Part shown: piece by piece, positions 37,782-49,466 of the stretch
How positions within the stretch are numbered: the stretch's first letter is position 1
How the letters are laid out: each line of letters starts with the position of its first letter
Source of the DNA: Argentina anserina
Taxonomy: Eukaryota > Streptophyta > Magnoliopsida > Rosales > Rosaceae
Reading direction: 5' to 3'
Assembly (NCBI RefSeq): GCF_933775445.1
Contig: NC_065872.1
Coordinates: 5,518,001 to 5,582,000 of the forward strand
DNA length: 64,000 nucleotides
Position numbers and translations under genes: made by a program
Notes under the pieces: model-generated
The model's input: only the letters and a program-made list of their open reading frames with translations
Database searches by the model: none
What the model was told of the DNA's origin: nothing

Positions 37782-40700
37782 TCATTTTGTGAGCATATCG
37801 GCAAGTTGCTTTTCTGTATGAACAAAAGGAAAAATAATGATTTTCGCGTCTAGCTTCTCCTTTATAAAGTGACGATCAACCTCCACATATTTTGTACGAT
37901 CATGTTGCACATGATTATGTGAAATATCAATAGCTGCCTTGTTGTCACAGTACAGTTGCATAGCACACTTAGGCTTAATACCAAATTCGCACACTCCATG
38001 AACCATACATCTGTACTCTGCTTCAACACTAGATCGAGCTACCACTTTTTATTTCTTACTCTTCCATGTAACAAGATTACCCCCAACAATGGTAAAGTAC
38101 CCTGATGTGGATCTCCGATCTGTAATATTTCCAGCCCAGTCTGCATATGTCAAGCCACAAACCTCAGAAATATTATTGTGATTAGAAAACATTACTCCTC
38201 TCCCTGGAGCTGACTTCAAGTACCTCAAAATCCTTACAACAGCATCCATGTGGTCCACACTAGGATTATGCATGAACTGACTCACTACACTCACTGCATA
38301 CGCAACATCTGGTCTGGTATGTAATAAATAAATCAGGCGTTCAACTAACCTCTGATAACGAGTTTTTTCAGTAGGCACTTGATCTGGATACTCTACTAAC
38401 CGATGATTCTGCTCAATATGAGTATCAATGGGAGTGCAATCCAACATACATGTCTCTGTTAGTAGATCAAAGATGTACTTCCTCTGACACAGATAGATAC
38501 CATCATTTCCCCGGGCTACCTCAATGCCCAAGAAGTACTTGAGTGTACCTAGGTCATTCATCTCAAACTTTGTGGCTGGCTGTTTCTGTAATCTATCCAC
38601 CTCAACAGTATCATTCTCAGTAAGTACCATATCATCAACATATATAATTAGGGCTGTTACATTCCCTTGTTGATGTCTGAGAAATAATGTGTGGTCTGAA
38701 TTACTCTGTATGTAGCCAAGTTTCCTCATGAATTATGAGAATCTTCCAAATCAAGCACGAGGTGACTGTTTAAGACCATACAAAGACTTTCTCAATCTGC
38801 ATACAAAGTTACTTGGAGAAGCGGCCACATATCCAAGTGGAAGATTCATGTACACTTCCTCTATAAGGTCTCCATGAAGGAATGCATTCTTAACATCAAA
38901 CTATCTAAGTGGCCAATTTAAGCTAGCAGCACAAGAGAACAATATATGAATAGTGTTTATCTTTGCAACAGGTACAAATGAATCATCATAGTTTATGCCA
39001 TATGTCTGGGTGAACCCTTTTGCTACTAGGCGTGCTTTATACCGGATCACTGACCCATATGGATTATGCTTTACTGTAAACACCCAACGACATCCCACAG
39101 TCTTCTTGTCATGTGGTGGAGATACAAGCTCCCAAGTTTTGTTCTTTTATAATGCTTCCATCTCTTCCTCAATTGCTTTCCCATTTTGGATTCCCCAAGG
39201 TATCCTGCACTTTGTTAGGTACTGATACAGTAGATATTTGATTCACAAATGATTCATATGACTTAGACATTCTTTTAGTAGACATAAAATTTGCCACATG
39301 ATACTTAGTTTTAGCCTGAAGGGTAGGTTCATATTTTTTTGTTGGTTGACCCCGAGTAGACCTATTTGGCAAGACATATTGTCTACTATGAGCCTCACTA
39401 GTATTAGCCCCAATAGAATGACTAAACTCAGATGAGTGATCTTTCGTACCAGGAGAACATTGGTCAGGTGTAGAAGTACGGGAGACATGAGGGGCAGTTG
39501 TGTTGTCATCTTCTGGTACCTGAATCTCTGGAGTGACGACACCAGAATCATCCGGTGGTGCATGTGTAGTTGATACATTGGTAATCTCAATTGAACCTGT
39601 GACCTTATCTACTGGCTTACTTGTCTCCCCCTCTCCATGATACAACTCTTCAAAATATGAATTCTCCCCCTGAAGAGCAGTATCAGAAGAGGAAAAATAG
39701 CTCATGTCCTCAAAGAAAGTAACATCCATAGTGACATAGTACTTCTTGGTAGGTGGATGATAGCACCGGTACCCTTTCTGATGTCCTCCATACCCAACAA
39801 ACACACATTTAACTACCTGGGCATCTAACTTAGACCTCTGGTGTTTTGGAAGATGGACAGAAGCAACACAACTAAAAACATGGGCACGAAAATTATGAAA
39901 AGAGGGTAATGAGACATGAGATGTAAGAACCTCATATGGAACTTTTTCCTGAAGGACACGAGAGGAAGGACGATTAATAAGGTGGGGAAAATGATGACAA
40001 CATCACCCCAAAGATACTTAGGTATATGGGCACTAAAAAGGATACACCGAGCCATATCAAGTAAATGACGATTTTTCATTTCAGAAACACCATTATGCTC
40101 AGGTGTGTAAGGACACGTTGTTTGATGAACAATTCCGTGTGTGTTAAAGAACTCCTGAAAGACATGATTCACATATTCTTCCCCATTATCAGAACGAAGA
40201 ACTCTAATTGTGACATTATATTGTGTTCGGACAGTGGTATATAAGGCTTGAAAAGCCGGAAAGACCTTATCTTTAGTTTTGATCAGTGTTCTAAAAAGCG
40301 GTCTAGGCGGCGCATAGGCGCTAGGAGGTCACCCACCGCCGCGCTTTTTACCTCGGCGGCCATCTGTGGCGTTTTGTGAATTAGGCGGCGCTATTCAGTT
40401 CTAGGTGGTCTAGGCGGCCTTATTCAGTCCTAGGCGGTCTAATCGGCCCTATTTAGTCATAGGCTGTCAACCATCATTTGACATTTAAAAAAGAACTAAA
40501 AGAGGCCGCAACTCTCACTCTGTCTATTTTCTGAAAACAGAATGTCATCAACAGAAGAATAGAAAAGAAATATGAATATTAAGTTTGAGTCCCATACTAA
40601 ATGAGTTATGAAATAATTTGGAGAGAAATAAATTGAGATTTAGTATTATTGCATTTGTTTAATTATTTATCTTTTTTCAAATATTTTTATGGACTTTTTA

Positions 40701-41640
40701 CTTAAGTTATTGTGAATTTAGACTATTTTAAATATTTTTAAAATTAATATTAAAATTTTTATATATTTTTAATCATTAAAATAGTGTAAATATATGTATA
40801 AAAATAAATAAATATTTAATAATTCGAAATCGCCTAGGAGGCCGCCTAACCGTCTAGGCGCTAGGAGATGAATGTCCGCCTGCATACCGCCTAGCGCTTT
40901 TTTAGAACCTTGGTTTTGAGAAGAACAATCCAGGAAAGACGGGTGCAATCATCAATAAATGACACATAATACCGCATCCCCGACACAGTAGACTCTTTGG
41001 AGGGTCCCCAAACATCAGAATGAATTAATTCAAAAGGAAGAATACGGTTATTAGAAGTACTAGAGGAATAAGTAGATCGATGACTGTTGCCCAAAACATA
41101 TGTCTCACAACGTAAAAGTGACTCATCCACACTAATAAACAAAGTAGGCATAGATTGTTTAATAATACTAAAAGATGGATACCCTAAGCGATAATGTCAT
41201 AACCAAACTTCACTTAGCTTGTCAGAAGTTGGGATTAAAGCGGTCCGAGATTGTGCTCCTGGTTTCTCCCCCGCATATGTCTAATTCAGATGCCCCCGAC
41301 CAATTAACTCTCAGGTGAGAAGATCCTGAAATATCACATACATCACAGAGCATTGAGCGTCAGTGTTCAATTGGGGAACATAGATCAAATGATGAGATAA
41401 AGCAGGTACATATAGCACATTGTGAAGCTCTATTGTGGGAGTAATACGAACTGACCCTTTCCCTAATACAGGGAAGGCCTCACTATTAGCATTAGTAACA
41501 AAGGATACTGGTGGAGGAGACAATACGGTAAAATAAGATTGGTCATAAATCATATGATTAGACGCACTAGAATTAATAATTCATGTATCAAAACCAACAA
41601 AGTTAGAAATATTTAAAGCCATACCAATTTTTCCACGACC
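37782..41640 (-). pseudogene. Copia pol remnants: protease, integrase, reverse transcriptase, RNase H
   Basis: Fragments in element order: a gag-proximal piece with ELHNVLYVPALSHHLIYV (41,553-41,311); integrase with IHSDVWGPS and SFIDDCTRLSW (41,151-40,920) continuing past a MITE at RVLRSDNGEEYVN and PYTPEHNGVSE (to about 39,825); the linker with KGYRCYHPPTKKYYVTMDVTF; reverse transcriptase N part [10 protein letters not shown] and [20 protein letters not shown] (39,098-38,901); catalytic YVDDM (38,729-38,049); and RNase H with SSVEAEYR, LYCDNKAAI and the C-terminal KFGMVDVY. A stop separates KSKK from VARSSVEAEY at 38,046-38,048. It cannot be translated as one polyprotein. Confidence 0.88.
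40284..40912. mobile_element. hAT-type MITE inserted in copia integrase, 629 bp
   Basis: The ends are CAGTGTTCTAAAAAGCGG and, read from the other side, CAAGGTTCTAAAAAAGCGC. The flanks GTTTTGAT (40,276-40,283) and GTTTTGAG (40,913-40,920) match at 7 of 8 bases. GCCTAGGCGG-type words are clustered within 170 bp of the left end and 80 bp of the right end, around an AT-rich core. It splits the integrase frame, so it arrived after the retrotransposon. Confidence 0.85.
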
Positions 41641-41642
41641 AG

Positions 41643-42434
41643 CTATGGATGCGTTAGGTATTGCTTCTCCTGCTGTATGATGATCATGTCCAACCACACC
41701 GTAGATATCTGGTTCACAGACGAATTGAATCGCTGCTTTCGCCTTGGGACGATAATTAGGCCTCTTAGGCCGAACTTACGGATATATGTGAAAGCTGTAA
41801 TTTGGTTAGAGGGTTCAGTCTTTCTGAGCAATTCCCCTTTCGCACTGTTATGCTTTGCATCAAGACCTTTTAGGAAATGGTGAACTCGCTCAAGCTCCTT
41901 CTCGTGTTGGTACCAAACAATATCCGCTTGATTCTTGATCATGCAAGGACGTTTCATATCAATCTCAGCCCAAATAATTTTTAGTTTGGTAAAATATTGC
42001 GCCACCGGTTTCCCATCTTGTTGCATTGCCAAAGCTGTGCACATTAACTCATGAACCTGTATGAAATCAGAGTCATTAGTATATAAGTCTTCCAGTGTCT
42101 GCCATATTGCCTGCGCAGTGTCACATGCCTCCACCAAATCAACTATCTCATCATTCATAGCTTTCCACAAGACTGACATCACAAGACCATCATCGTCGTC
42201 CCACTTAGTGTAGGCAATAATATCATCTGCACTAGGAGCCATAGTTACGTCGGTTACATGCCCCATCTTATGCATTTCTCGAAGATGAGCTGTCATAAGT
42301 CTCTTCCATTTACGAAAATTGGTCCCATTAAGTTTGGTTCCTCTAAAGGAACCACTGTCAGAACTCTTGACAGATACCTCAAATTTCGGAACATCACTGA
42401 TGTGAGAACTCTCAGCTTCGTCTCCAGAATTCAT
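41643..42434 (-). pseudogene. Copia gag (UBN2-type), frameshifted
   Basis: A 263-codon frame starts MNSGDEAESSHISDVP and contains LNGTNFRKWKRLM, the NGxNYxxW-like start of copia gag, and AIWQTLEDLYTND and LMCTALAMQQDGKPVAQYF. Near the end it shifts at TYIRKFGLRG, and no zinc knuckle can be read in frame. Gag would form the virus-like particle of the element. Confidence 0.8.
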
Positions 42435-42596
42435 TGAAAAAATAAATTTAAAAATCAGGAATTATATAGCGGAAATCCCAAAAAATTGATATGAACTTGT
42501 CTTGGGTGCACGTGCACTGTCGGTGAACCTGCACTGACAACCAAGACTAGCAAATCTGGGTTGGACTGCTGGAGCAGGTAGGATTGAATTCGGTCC

Positions 42597-42750
42597 GGGT
42601 TGAGTCGGGTCAAATCTGGTTCGGGTCAATCTGGTCCGGGTCGAAGCTGGTCGGGTCGGGTCGAAGTTGTCCGGATTGGGTCGAAGCCAGTTCGGGTTGG
42701 GTCAAATGCGGGACGGGTGGGTCGAATCCAATCCGTGTGGGTCTTCGGGA
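42597..42750 (-). repeat. GGGTC-rich minisatellite in the copia leader
   Basis: Degenerate units of about 15-20 bp, roughly GGGTCGAAGCTGGTTC, are repeated along 150 bp between the primer-binding site and gag. The composition is much more GC-rich than its surroundings. Frames read through it are low-complexity artefacts. Confidence 0.7.
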
Positions 42751-43297
42751 CGAAATTCGGAACTTGGGATGGAGAGCTTGATGCGGCGGAGCCGGAAAAC
42801 GCTGCAAAATCGCCGACCAGGACACAAACTAGTTAAGGCCTTTGACATCTGATTCTCCTTTCATTGATGACGACTGAACCAGCTATCACCACCAGAGTAC
42901 GACGGCAAGAAGGTAAAGGCGACTGTGCAGGCGCACTGGCCGGAGTAGAGCCGATAGGGTAGGAAGGACGGCGCGTGCGTCGGGGTCGCGAGGATGGAGG
43001 AGCAGAGGTTGAAGACGATCTTTTCCCACCAAATAAGCAAACCAACAGCTTTCCAAATGGCAGGGGCTTTCTTTGATGAAATCAGTGAATCATAATCGAC
43101 CCGGTATTCACAGCAGGTATGAGGCGGTTCCGGGTACGTCGGGGAGAAGCTCCGAGCTGGCGGTGACAACGAGGTCGTCGGCCAGGCTTGCACCAAATGC
43201 TGGACGGGAAGGACCTCGTCGGCCGGGCTTGCTGCCGGAGAAAGAAAAAAGAAAAATCTCAGAAAAAACAGAGCAAGTTCTTCGTGCTTTGATACCA

Positions 43298-43428
43298 AGA
43301 AAAAATCAGTATTGCTTATATTAATCTTACACCAAAAATGTCCTATAAATAACCCTATAAAGTGTACAATTATCTTATTTCCACTAATTACTCCGTAAAT
43401 CTCTCCTTCAATCACGCTCACGCTAACA
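43298..43428 (-). repeat. Copia 5' LTR
   Basis: 131 bp, beginning TGTTAGCGTG in element orientation and ending next to the TGGTATCAAAGC primer-binding site. Confidence 0.85.
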
Positions 43429-44985
43429 AATCTAAGTAATGTCTTCTGCACTTCTCTTACGTGCTATTCGCCTGAACTGGCTATTCTCTTATGAGATGTA
43501 TAGTTTTCTTGACCGATGATGAGAGAGTAAAGAGACCTTAATCCTCCTGCCGTACGTAAAAGTACCAGAATCATATATCTTCCAATTAAACATAGCTATA
43601 TTAATACACATATATAAAAGTCTCCATGAGTTAGCTAGAATCTCAATAGTTCTCTAATTGCTTAAAGCACAAGAATTAGGGGGTCTTCATTGTTCGTTAT
43701 CCGGATTGTACGCATTGGAGGATTGTGTGACTTCACTAATTTATATGGAAGCCTTATTGCATAAGAACACACTTAATGAACATGGTCGGTATATGCAGGA
43801 CTGTTTAAGATGGATTCTCTTCATGAGAAGGATTTGGGAACAATAGCTCTGTATAAAGCTAGGTCTCTGCCAGGGCCTAGTTGATTGGTCAAGCTCAGTG
43901 TTTCGACTCAAATGAGAAGAATGGACATGGAAGCACAGAGGTTTTCATGTGAAGGAGCAATTTCGTTCCTTTGCAGATTTTGATCCGAAGTCACCACTCT
44001 TTCTTCTCCCCCACCGGTCCTGATCTTAGCTCCTCGGCTAGGTACCTACCATTTTTTCCTTCTTGGCCTCTCATTAGAAGCAAAACTCCAGAAGAGCACT
44101 AAAGCACTTCCGTCTGGCGTTGACACTATTTAGGTTTAGGCTTGCCCTTGAAATGGTATATATACCAAGAGGGAGTTGTTTTTGATCTTTTATGTGCAGA
44201 GCCAGAGATCGAGACTATGGAATTTAAGGGTGCATTTCAGAGGGTATCCAGGAAACATATTGATCCCTTGCGAGATGTGAAGAGCAAGGCCGATCGCGAG
44301 TTCGGTTATATGTTCGGAAGAAGAAACTTCACGTCACGACCATGTAGAGGGTAGTTATTCACTTATTTGAGCCTGATATCAAGCTGGTTCGTATACAAGG
44401 TATTGAACTGGAGATTCCATTTTCTTGGGTGGCAAACAACTTAATCCACTCTGAGCACTTTCTTCATATCTGTGTGTATAAGAAAGTACCAAGTTAATAG
44501 TAATAGCTATGCCTTACGGTCTTAATCAACTTAATCAAAATGATATATCGACGTAATCTATCAAATACGTTCAATACATGCATTTAACTGACATTAACAT
44601 GTATCGCACTCATAGTACTTCTTTATACGTACGGAGAGGCCATTCCGGTCTTACTAGATGCAACAGAGCTGGCCGTATACACCCAATAGAGTGAGTGAGG
44701 CTGACAACATATGCTAGCTATATCTTTGTAGATTCAAATTAATCAAACTAATGTAATCATAGAGAGAAAAAAGAGTAACATTTGTTGAAACAACAACATG
44801 GGTGCAGTCTGGCATTTCAGTATTATGACCTTCTCCGAGACCCCTTGAACTGTGAAAAGAAACAATTGAATAATTGCAATTGGGCACCAGACAGAGAGGC
44901 ATTGACAGTCCCACCTCCCTTACTTCAACCTCAAACCCTTAGCTGCCATGTTCTACTGAATCAGTGACTTACCTTCTTCCATCTC
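43429..44985. other. Intergenic, possible gene fragments unidentified
   Basis: Short plus-strand frames at 43,658-43,846 and 44,142-44,354 contain protein-like stretches (e.g. MEFKGAFQRVSRKHIDPLRDV) that I do not recognise. They have no shared frame or clear promoter and may be relics of a retroposed or captured gene. The right part is the GASA promoter. Confidence 0.35.
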
Positions 44986-44993
44986 TATATATA
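44986..44993 (+). promoter_or_regulatory. GASA gene TATA box
   Basis: TATATATA lies about 100 bp before the start codon at 45,087, in a normal plant arrangement. Confidence 0.6.
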
Positions 44994-45086
44994 CACACTA
45001 TCTTACACCATTCTCTCTCGCTACTCTTGCATCAAGCATTTCACATACTTGACATCTTCTTCTTATCCCTCTTCTCAATTAGTAAA

Positions 45087-45523
45087 ATGGGAGCCTTGTC
45101 GAAAACGCTGACGGCTTCACTGGTGCTCTGTTGCGTGCTTCTTCTCCTCGCCGAAGTAGATCACCATACCGTCATGGACCTCACTCATGGAGCAGCTCCC
45201 AACCCCTTACCCCCGGCCATAGGTACTTACAAGTTTATATTGCTTGATTGATCTCTTTTCATGCTAGCTAGCTTTAAATGTACGTACGCATGACTATAGA
45301 TTATGCGTAACCCTAAACGTATATGTGAATTAATAATGCAGATTGTGGAGTGGCTTGTGATGGAAGGTGCAAACTATCGTCGCGGCCGCGCCTGTGTAAA
45401 AGGGCCTGTGGAAGTTGCTGTAACAGGTGCAACTGTGTTCCTCCGGGCACTGCTGGTAACTTGGATGCTTGCCCTTGCTATGCTAATCTCACCACCCACA
45501 ACCAAACCCGCAAATGCCCTTAA
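45087..45523 (+). CDS. GASA/snakin family secreted cysteine-rich peptide
   Basis: Two exons (45,087-45,222 and 45,342-45,523; 136 + 182 nt) give 105 residues. Residues 1-24 form a signal peptide with a leucine/valine-rich core (LTASLVLCCVLLLLAE). After a short variable part, the C-terminal GASA domain begins DCGVACDGRCKLSS and holds exactly 12 cysteines, including the SCC pair, CNCVPPGT and a terminal KCP. The family acts in the wall or apoplast in gibberellin-related growth and in antimicrobial defence; which of these applies here is unknown. An upstream in-frame-looking ATG at 44,964 precedes the TATA box and is not used. The intron is short and canonical. Confidence 0.94.
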
Positions 45524-46546
45524 TTATTCCATTTTGTTGTCAATTAATTTAAGTACATGCATATATATGCTTGCTCAGAGATGGTAGCATTTGCTGTCAG
45601 CTTGATCAATCATATATATTGTTGTCTTCCACCAGAATAAAGTTGATCATCGATCATGTCAAAAACTTGTACCTGAATCATTATTTGAGATATAATGTTG
45701 TAGGCCTCCATATGTAATTACGTATGTTTCTGCCATGAGTTTCAATACTTGTAATGAAGCATTTTTATGTCAATAAGTTCTTCTTCTTCTTCAAAATGGA
45801 TCACCATGAAAGAATAATTTAGCCATAGCATACGTACAAACCTACTAGTTTCTTAATCGATTTTCCCCAATCCCACTTTCGATCGATTCTGTTGTGCATA
45901 TATGAGAGTAGTAAGATTCTTCCAAAATTAAATTTAATCACAGTACGACAGGGTTCAAACTAAGCTCGATCCAGCATAGCTGTATCGAAGAATCTTGTTT
46001 TTCTTTCGATGTATATTATATTTTTGAACAAAAAATAGAGTAGATCTAGTGTGTGAATCAAAAAGAACTATTTTAATTGTTGAGTAGCTCAAGCCCGATA
46101 ATTCATATTCATTTGATATGCATGAGCTGTGTTTAAGAAATAAAGTAGGTGATAGCTAAGCAGCTAATGACTTCCAAGCTGGCCTCTCTTCTCTCTTTTG
46201 ATCCATGCATGAACATCATCTTTTTCTATAAGAGGCTAGGAACAATTATTGGACGAGAATGATTGGGATAAAAGAACGAACCACTTTTTTTCTGAGTTGG
46301 TCAAATTCTTTGTATCGTCTTCACGATTTCCATAATTCCATTCCTGCCTCTGCTAAGCATCAAATGATCAGTTTGATGATCTGCCGCTTCAGTTTGATCC
46401 CGAACTCGGTAGTTAACTTCCTTAATTATCAGCTTATTTAACTTCCCCCTTTTCCTTCAAAAAAAAAAAACTCCCCCCTTCAGTTTTACCCATTTCTTAT
46501 GTAGAAAATAAAGAAAATTTCGCATCTAGACGTACGGGAACGATTG

Positions 46547-46556
46547 AGTAATAATA

Positions 46557-46592
<36 letters not shown>
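46547..46592. repeat. (TAA)n microsatellite
   Basis: About fifteen TAA units with one interruption (ATAGTAA). Poly-tyrosine or asparagine frames across it are artefacts. Confidence 0.9.
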
Positions 46593-46593
<1 letters not shown>

Positions 46594-46687
46594 CATAATA
46601 GCAACTTTAAGATAATCGTTGAAGGCAATTTCACCATTCTTGTTGGTGCTACTTTGATGCATGGATGATTTCTTCGATCACTTAGAG

Positions 46688-46736
46688 AAAGTGTCAAAAG
46701 TGAGTTGTACCCAAAAAAAAAAGTGTCAAAAGTGAG
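46688..46736 (+). repeat. A-tailed micro-insertion flanked by 17-bp direct repeats
   Basis: AAAGTGTCAAAAGTGAG is present at 46,688-46,704 and 46,720-46,736. The 15-bp insert between is TTGTACCC plus an A tract. Third case of the same architecture in the window. Confidence 0.6.
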
Positions 46737-47082
46737 AAACAGATTATACCACTAACAATATCCAATTTGAGTTATGCTTTTCAAAGACATTTGTACTGCC
46801 TCTAACCTCTGCAAATGAATGCATTTTTTTTTAAAAGGAGTTTGAAACCCAACCTAGCGGGGAGGCTCAATCAAAAACCGCATTCTTTTGCTTTTGGTAA
46901 TAATTCAAATTTCATAGTTTCTTTCTCAATCAAAAACCATGAAATACTTACTCGGAAAGCATCAAGCTGTCACTAAACGGCTTAATTAACCTAATCCATG
47001 AGGCCCTCTTAGGCCCGTCAAAACTGGTAGATTATGTTCCAAAAGAGAACCGACACCGTCAGCTATTTTCAAATAAAAAACC

Positions 47083-47129
47083 CCCAACGGCTAGTTCTCG
47101 CACCGGTGACGTGCACGCGCCAACGGTCA
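47083..47129 (+). promoter_or_regulatory. Pair of mitosis-specific activator (MSA) elements
   Basis: CCCAACGGCTA at 47,083-47,093 matches the MSA consensus YCYAACGGYYA completely, and GCCAACGGTCA at 47,119-47,129 matches except at the first base. MSA sites are bound by three-repeat MYB factors and drive G2/M-phase transcription. They lie 35-80 bp upstream of the TATA box. Confidence 0.65.
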
Positions 47130-47163
47130 CATCCTCATTGACAACCTCATTTTCAGGTTTCTT

Positions 47164-47170
47164 TATATAA
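47164..47170 (+). promoter_or_regulatory. TATA box of the MSA-controlled gene
   Basis: TATATAA lies 140 bp before the start codon at 47,310. Confidence 0.6.
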
Positions 47171-47309
47171 ACCGCTACGGCTTTCACCTAAAGACTCACC
47201 ACACTTTCTCCCTGCATTTCAACGATTCGATCCTCAACGTTCTCCAACTCAATCTCATCTTTCGGTTTCTCCGTTCATTTTCCGGCGTTAACTTTTTCAT
47301 CTGAACCCA

Positions 47310-48846
47310 ATGGAAACCCCATCTTCAACACGACGAGTCACAAGGTCACATACTCTGGTCTCCCAGAGCAACAACACCATCCCAGTTTCAAGTGCGTTGT
47401 TCTTCATCACTTTCTTGATTCAAAGTTTTCGTCTTTCTTTTTGGTTCTTTCAATTCTTGGGCCTTATGGGTTTTAATCAGAACAGGGTTTTACTAATGAT
47501 GTTTAATTTTTCAGGGAAGAACAATGAAGATTCTGAAATGGGTGCATCGAAATCAAGAACAAGAAATGGGAAAAACCAACAACAACAGCAAGACCGGTCT
47601 GCTCTGATCGACATAACCAACGATTCTCCGATTGTGGGAGTTGCAATGCAGACTCCATCGTCGGCGATCATGAAACTGAGGAGTCTCCGGGCCAGGACTA
47701 CACCGGGCTCCGGCGAGGCTTTGTTGAGAGGTCAAGTCAAGACCCTGTTGCAACAAGTGGAGGAAGAGGCAGAGCTCTCTAAGCTCTCTTTTGAAAACAG
47801 ACCTTTTCCACATCTTCAAGGCCTTATTGCGAACTCACCCACTGGACTATTGGCCCCAACTCCGGCGAACACGCCGCAGGTGAATGATCTGTTAGCTGAT
47901 GGAAGTGGGAGTAACATTGAGAGACCCTCTCCTATGGTCCAAGAAAAATTGATCTCTCAGGTTTGCCCCCTGAATTTCGCTTGACTTTTATTCGTATTGG
48001 CTTATGTTTTGTGTGATTGAACCATGTTCTACAGATGGGTTTATGTCAGGGTTTAACGGTTCTGGTCATTTTTATTGAGTAATACTGAATCAATGAGTAA
48101 TACATTCTGTAGTTCTAAGTTGTGTTTGACTTATGGTCTATTGTGTAAATGGGTAGTGATGGTATTGAAGTTTTGATTTAAGTTAGAAATTGGGACAAAA
48201 TATTCTGATTGTCTTTTGTGTTTTTAAACCTCCAATGCTGATTCATTGGGATATGTGGTAGGTGGTATGTGACATTTTTGAAGGAAAGAATCAAGCGAGC
48301 CTTGAATCACAGAAGAGCATCCTGAGTCGATCTTTGCTACTTGATTTCTCTGAGAAATCTGAAATATCTTATTCAGAAGAAGAAGAAGACTGCTCCTCTG
48401 TGATTACCAGTGAAAGCAAAGAAAGGTCCTCCCCGGATGATGATAGTGCTTCAATGTGGTCCATTCAGGTCAATGCGAGCACCCGTGATGAAGAAGAGGA
48501 TGAAGGAGAAGACTATTTTCTGAAGGGAGTTGTTGAAACTGAAGAATTGGAAGACGAGATTGAAGAGGATGATGCAGGATATGATGTTGATGAGCTGTGT
48601 GAAAGTGTAAGCAAGATTTTTGTGAATGAGAAGAGAATGATTCCCAAGTTTGAAGGAAAGCGCACAAAGTTTGTGTATAACAGTGATGATGAGATTGTTG
48701 AAGAAGTTGTAGAAGACAATACTCCACGCACGCCAGATTCAGCTGATGTTGTGTCACCAAGTGCCTTGTGCTTGAAGGGATTGCCTACACCGAAAGGAAA
48801 GCACTTGCGGTTTCTGGATGAAGACGACTCTGGTTATAGTTGCTAA
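47310..48846 (+). CDS. Conserved acidic plant protein, probably cell-cycle expressed
   Basis: Three exons (47,310-47,391; 47,515-47,960; 48,262-48,846) give 1,113 nt, or 370 residues, with canonical borders and consistent phases. The N terminus is basic (STRRVTRSHT). Conserved-looking blocks follow: ALIDITNDSPIVG, then TPGSGEALLRGQVKTLLQQVEEEAELSKL (a short predicted helix), then LLAPTPANTP. The C-terminal half is strongly acidic and serine-rich, ending LKGLPTPKGKHLRFL. Several S/T-P sites could be CDK targets. I do not recognise a named family or enzymatic domain. Two MSA motifs in the promoter suggest G2/M expression, so a chromosomal or mitotic role is plausible but unproven. Confidence 0.85.
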
Positions 48847-49466
48847 TCAAATAATGATTGGGTTGTCTTTCCTGATAACCACATATATCTAGGAAATACT
48901 CTTGCTTCGTTTGTTTTGGACAAGGAATGATGTCTCTTTCAGTGTTCTGAAGAACACTATGAATTTACTTTTGAATGAAAAATAACTAAATTTCTGCGGT
49001 TCTCTTATGCCCTGTATCAAGTAACTAAAGTTCTATATGATTGTGAAAGCCTACCCAGTGAGTGACCAAAAGATTTTGTTGTATTCAGTAAACACAGTAA
49101 GTGAGATTGTGAGCATCACGCTCCAAAAATGACAGCAAAAATATGTGTTTGGAATCTGTGTTTTCTCTGGTTTTGTTTAAAATGCTGCCGCCTCTATTGT
49201 TTGCAGGCCGTTTTACCAATCTCATTTTCAGGGAAGAATAATGAAGATTCTGAGTTTTAGAGTGAGATGCTTCAAAGAGAGCTAATTTTCATTGATGTTA
49301 AATACGAGTTTTGTAATTTACATTCAACACCCAATCGCTTCAATGTCACAATAGGTGTTGAGAAATATTAAAACTGCGCCTTTCACCTATAATTAAACAT
49401 TTACACCTCGAAACCATAAGAACCAAATCCACTAAATCTTAGTAATTTAAACTCTGGCGCCAATTC
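48847..49466. other. Convergent 3' flanks, with a relic of exon 2
   Basis: Between the acidic-protein gene and TRA1 there is no gene. At 49,224-49,254 a short stretch, TTTTCAGGGAAGAATAATGA and onward, repeats the intron-1/exon-2 junction of the upstream gene (47,506-47,538) including the splice acceptor, then diverges to a stop. Confidence 0.6.

Larger units (their letters stand above)
37579..43428 (-). mobile_element. Ty1/copia LTR retrotransposon, degenerate, with short LTRs
   Basis: Minus-strand order is 5' LTR (43,298-43,428), a primer-binding site TGGTATCAAAGC beside it that resembles the initiator-Met tRNA site, a leader, gag, protease, integrase, reverse transcriptase, RNase H, the polypurine tract GAGGGGAAG, then the 3' LTR (37,579-37,705). 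Integrase before reverse transcriptase identifies the copia type. The two LTRs differ at 7 of about 122 aligned positions by eye. Stops and frameshifts break pol, and a MITE interrupts integrase. No 5-bp target duplication could be found, which suggests edge decay or rearrangement. Confidence 0.92.
45524..47082. other. Intergenic, no gene recognised
   Basis: Contains the GASA 3' flank, a TAA microsatellite and a short A-tailed insertion (listed separately). A second A-rich patch near 46,820-46,890 has a direct CTCAATCAAAAACC repeat (about 46,866 and 46,926). Confidence 0.5.

Noticed and set aside
42584..42852. Overlapping frames rich in Gly, Ser, Val and Arg
   Set aside because: They come from the GGGTC minisatellite in the copia leader, readable in several frames, with no protein signature.
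37540..43460. 5-bp target duplication for the copia element
   Set aside because: Bases next to the two LTRs (ACTCA on the left, AATCT on the right) do not match, so no duplication is claimed.
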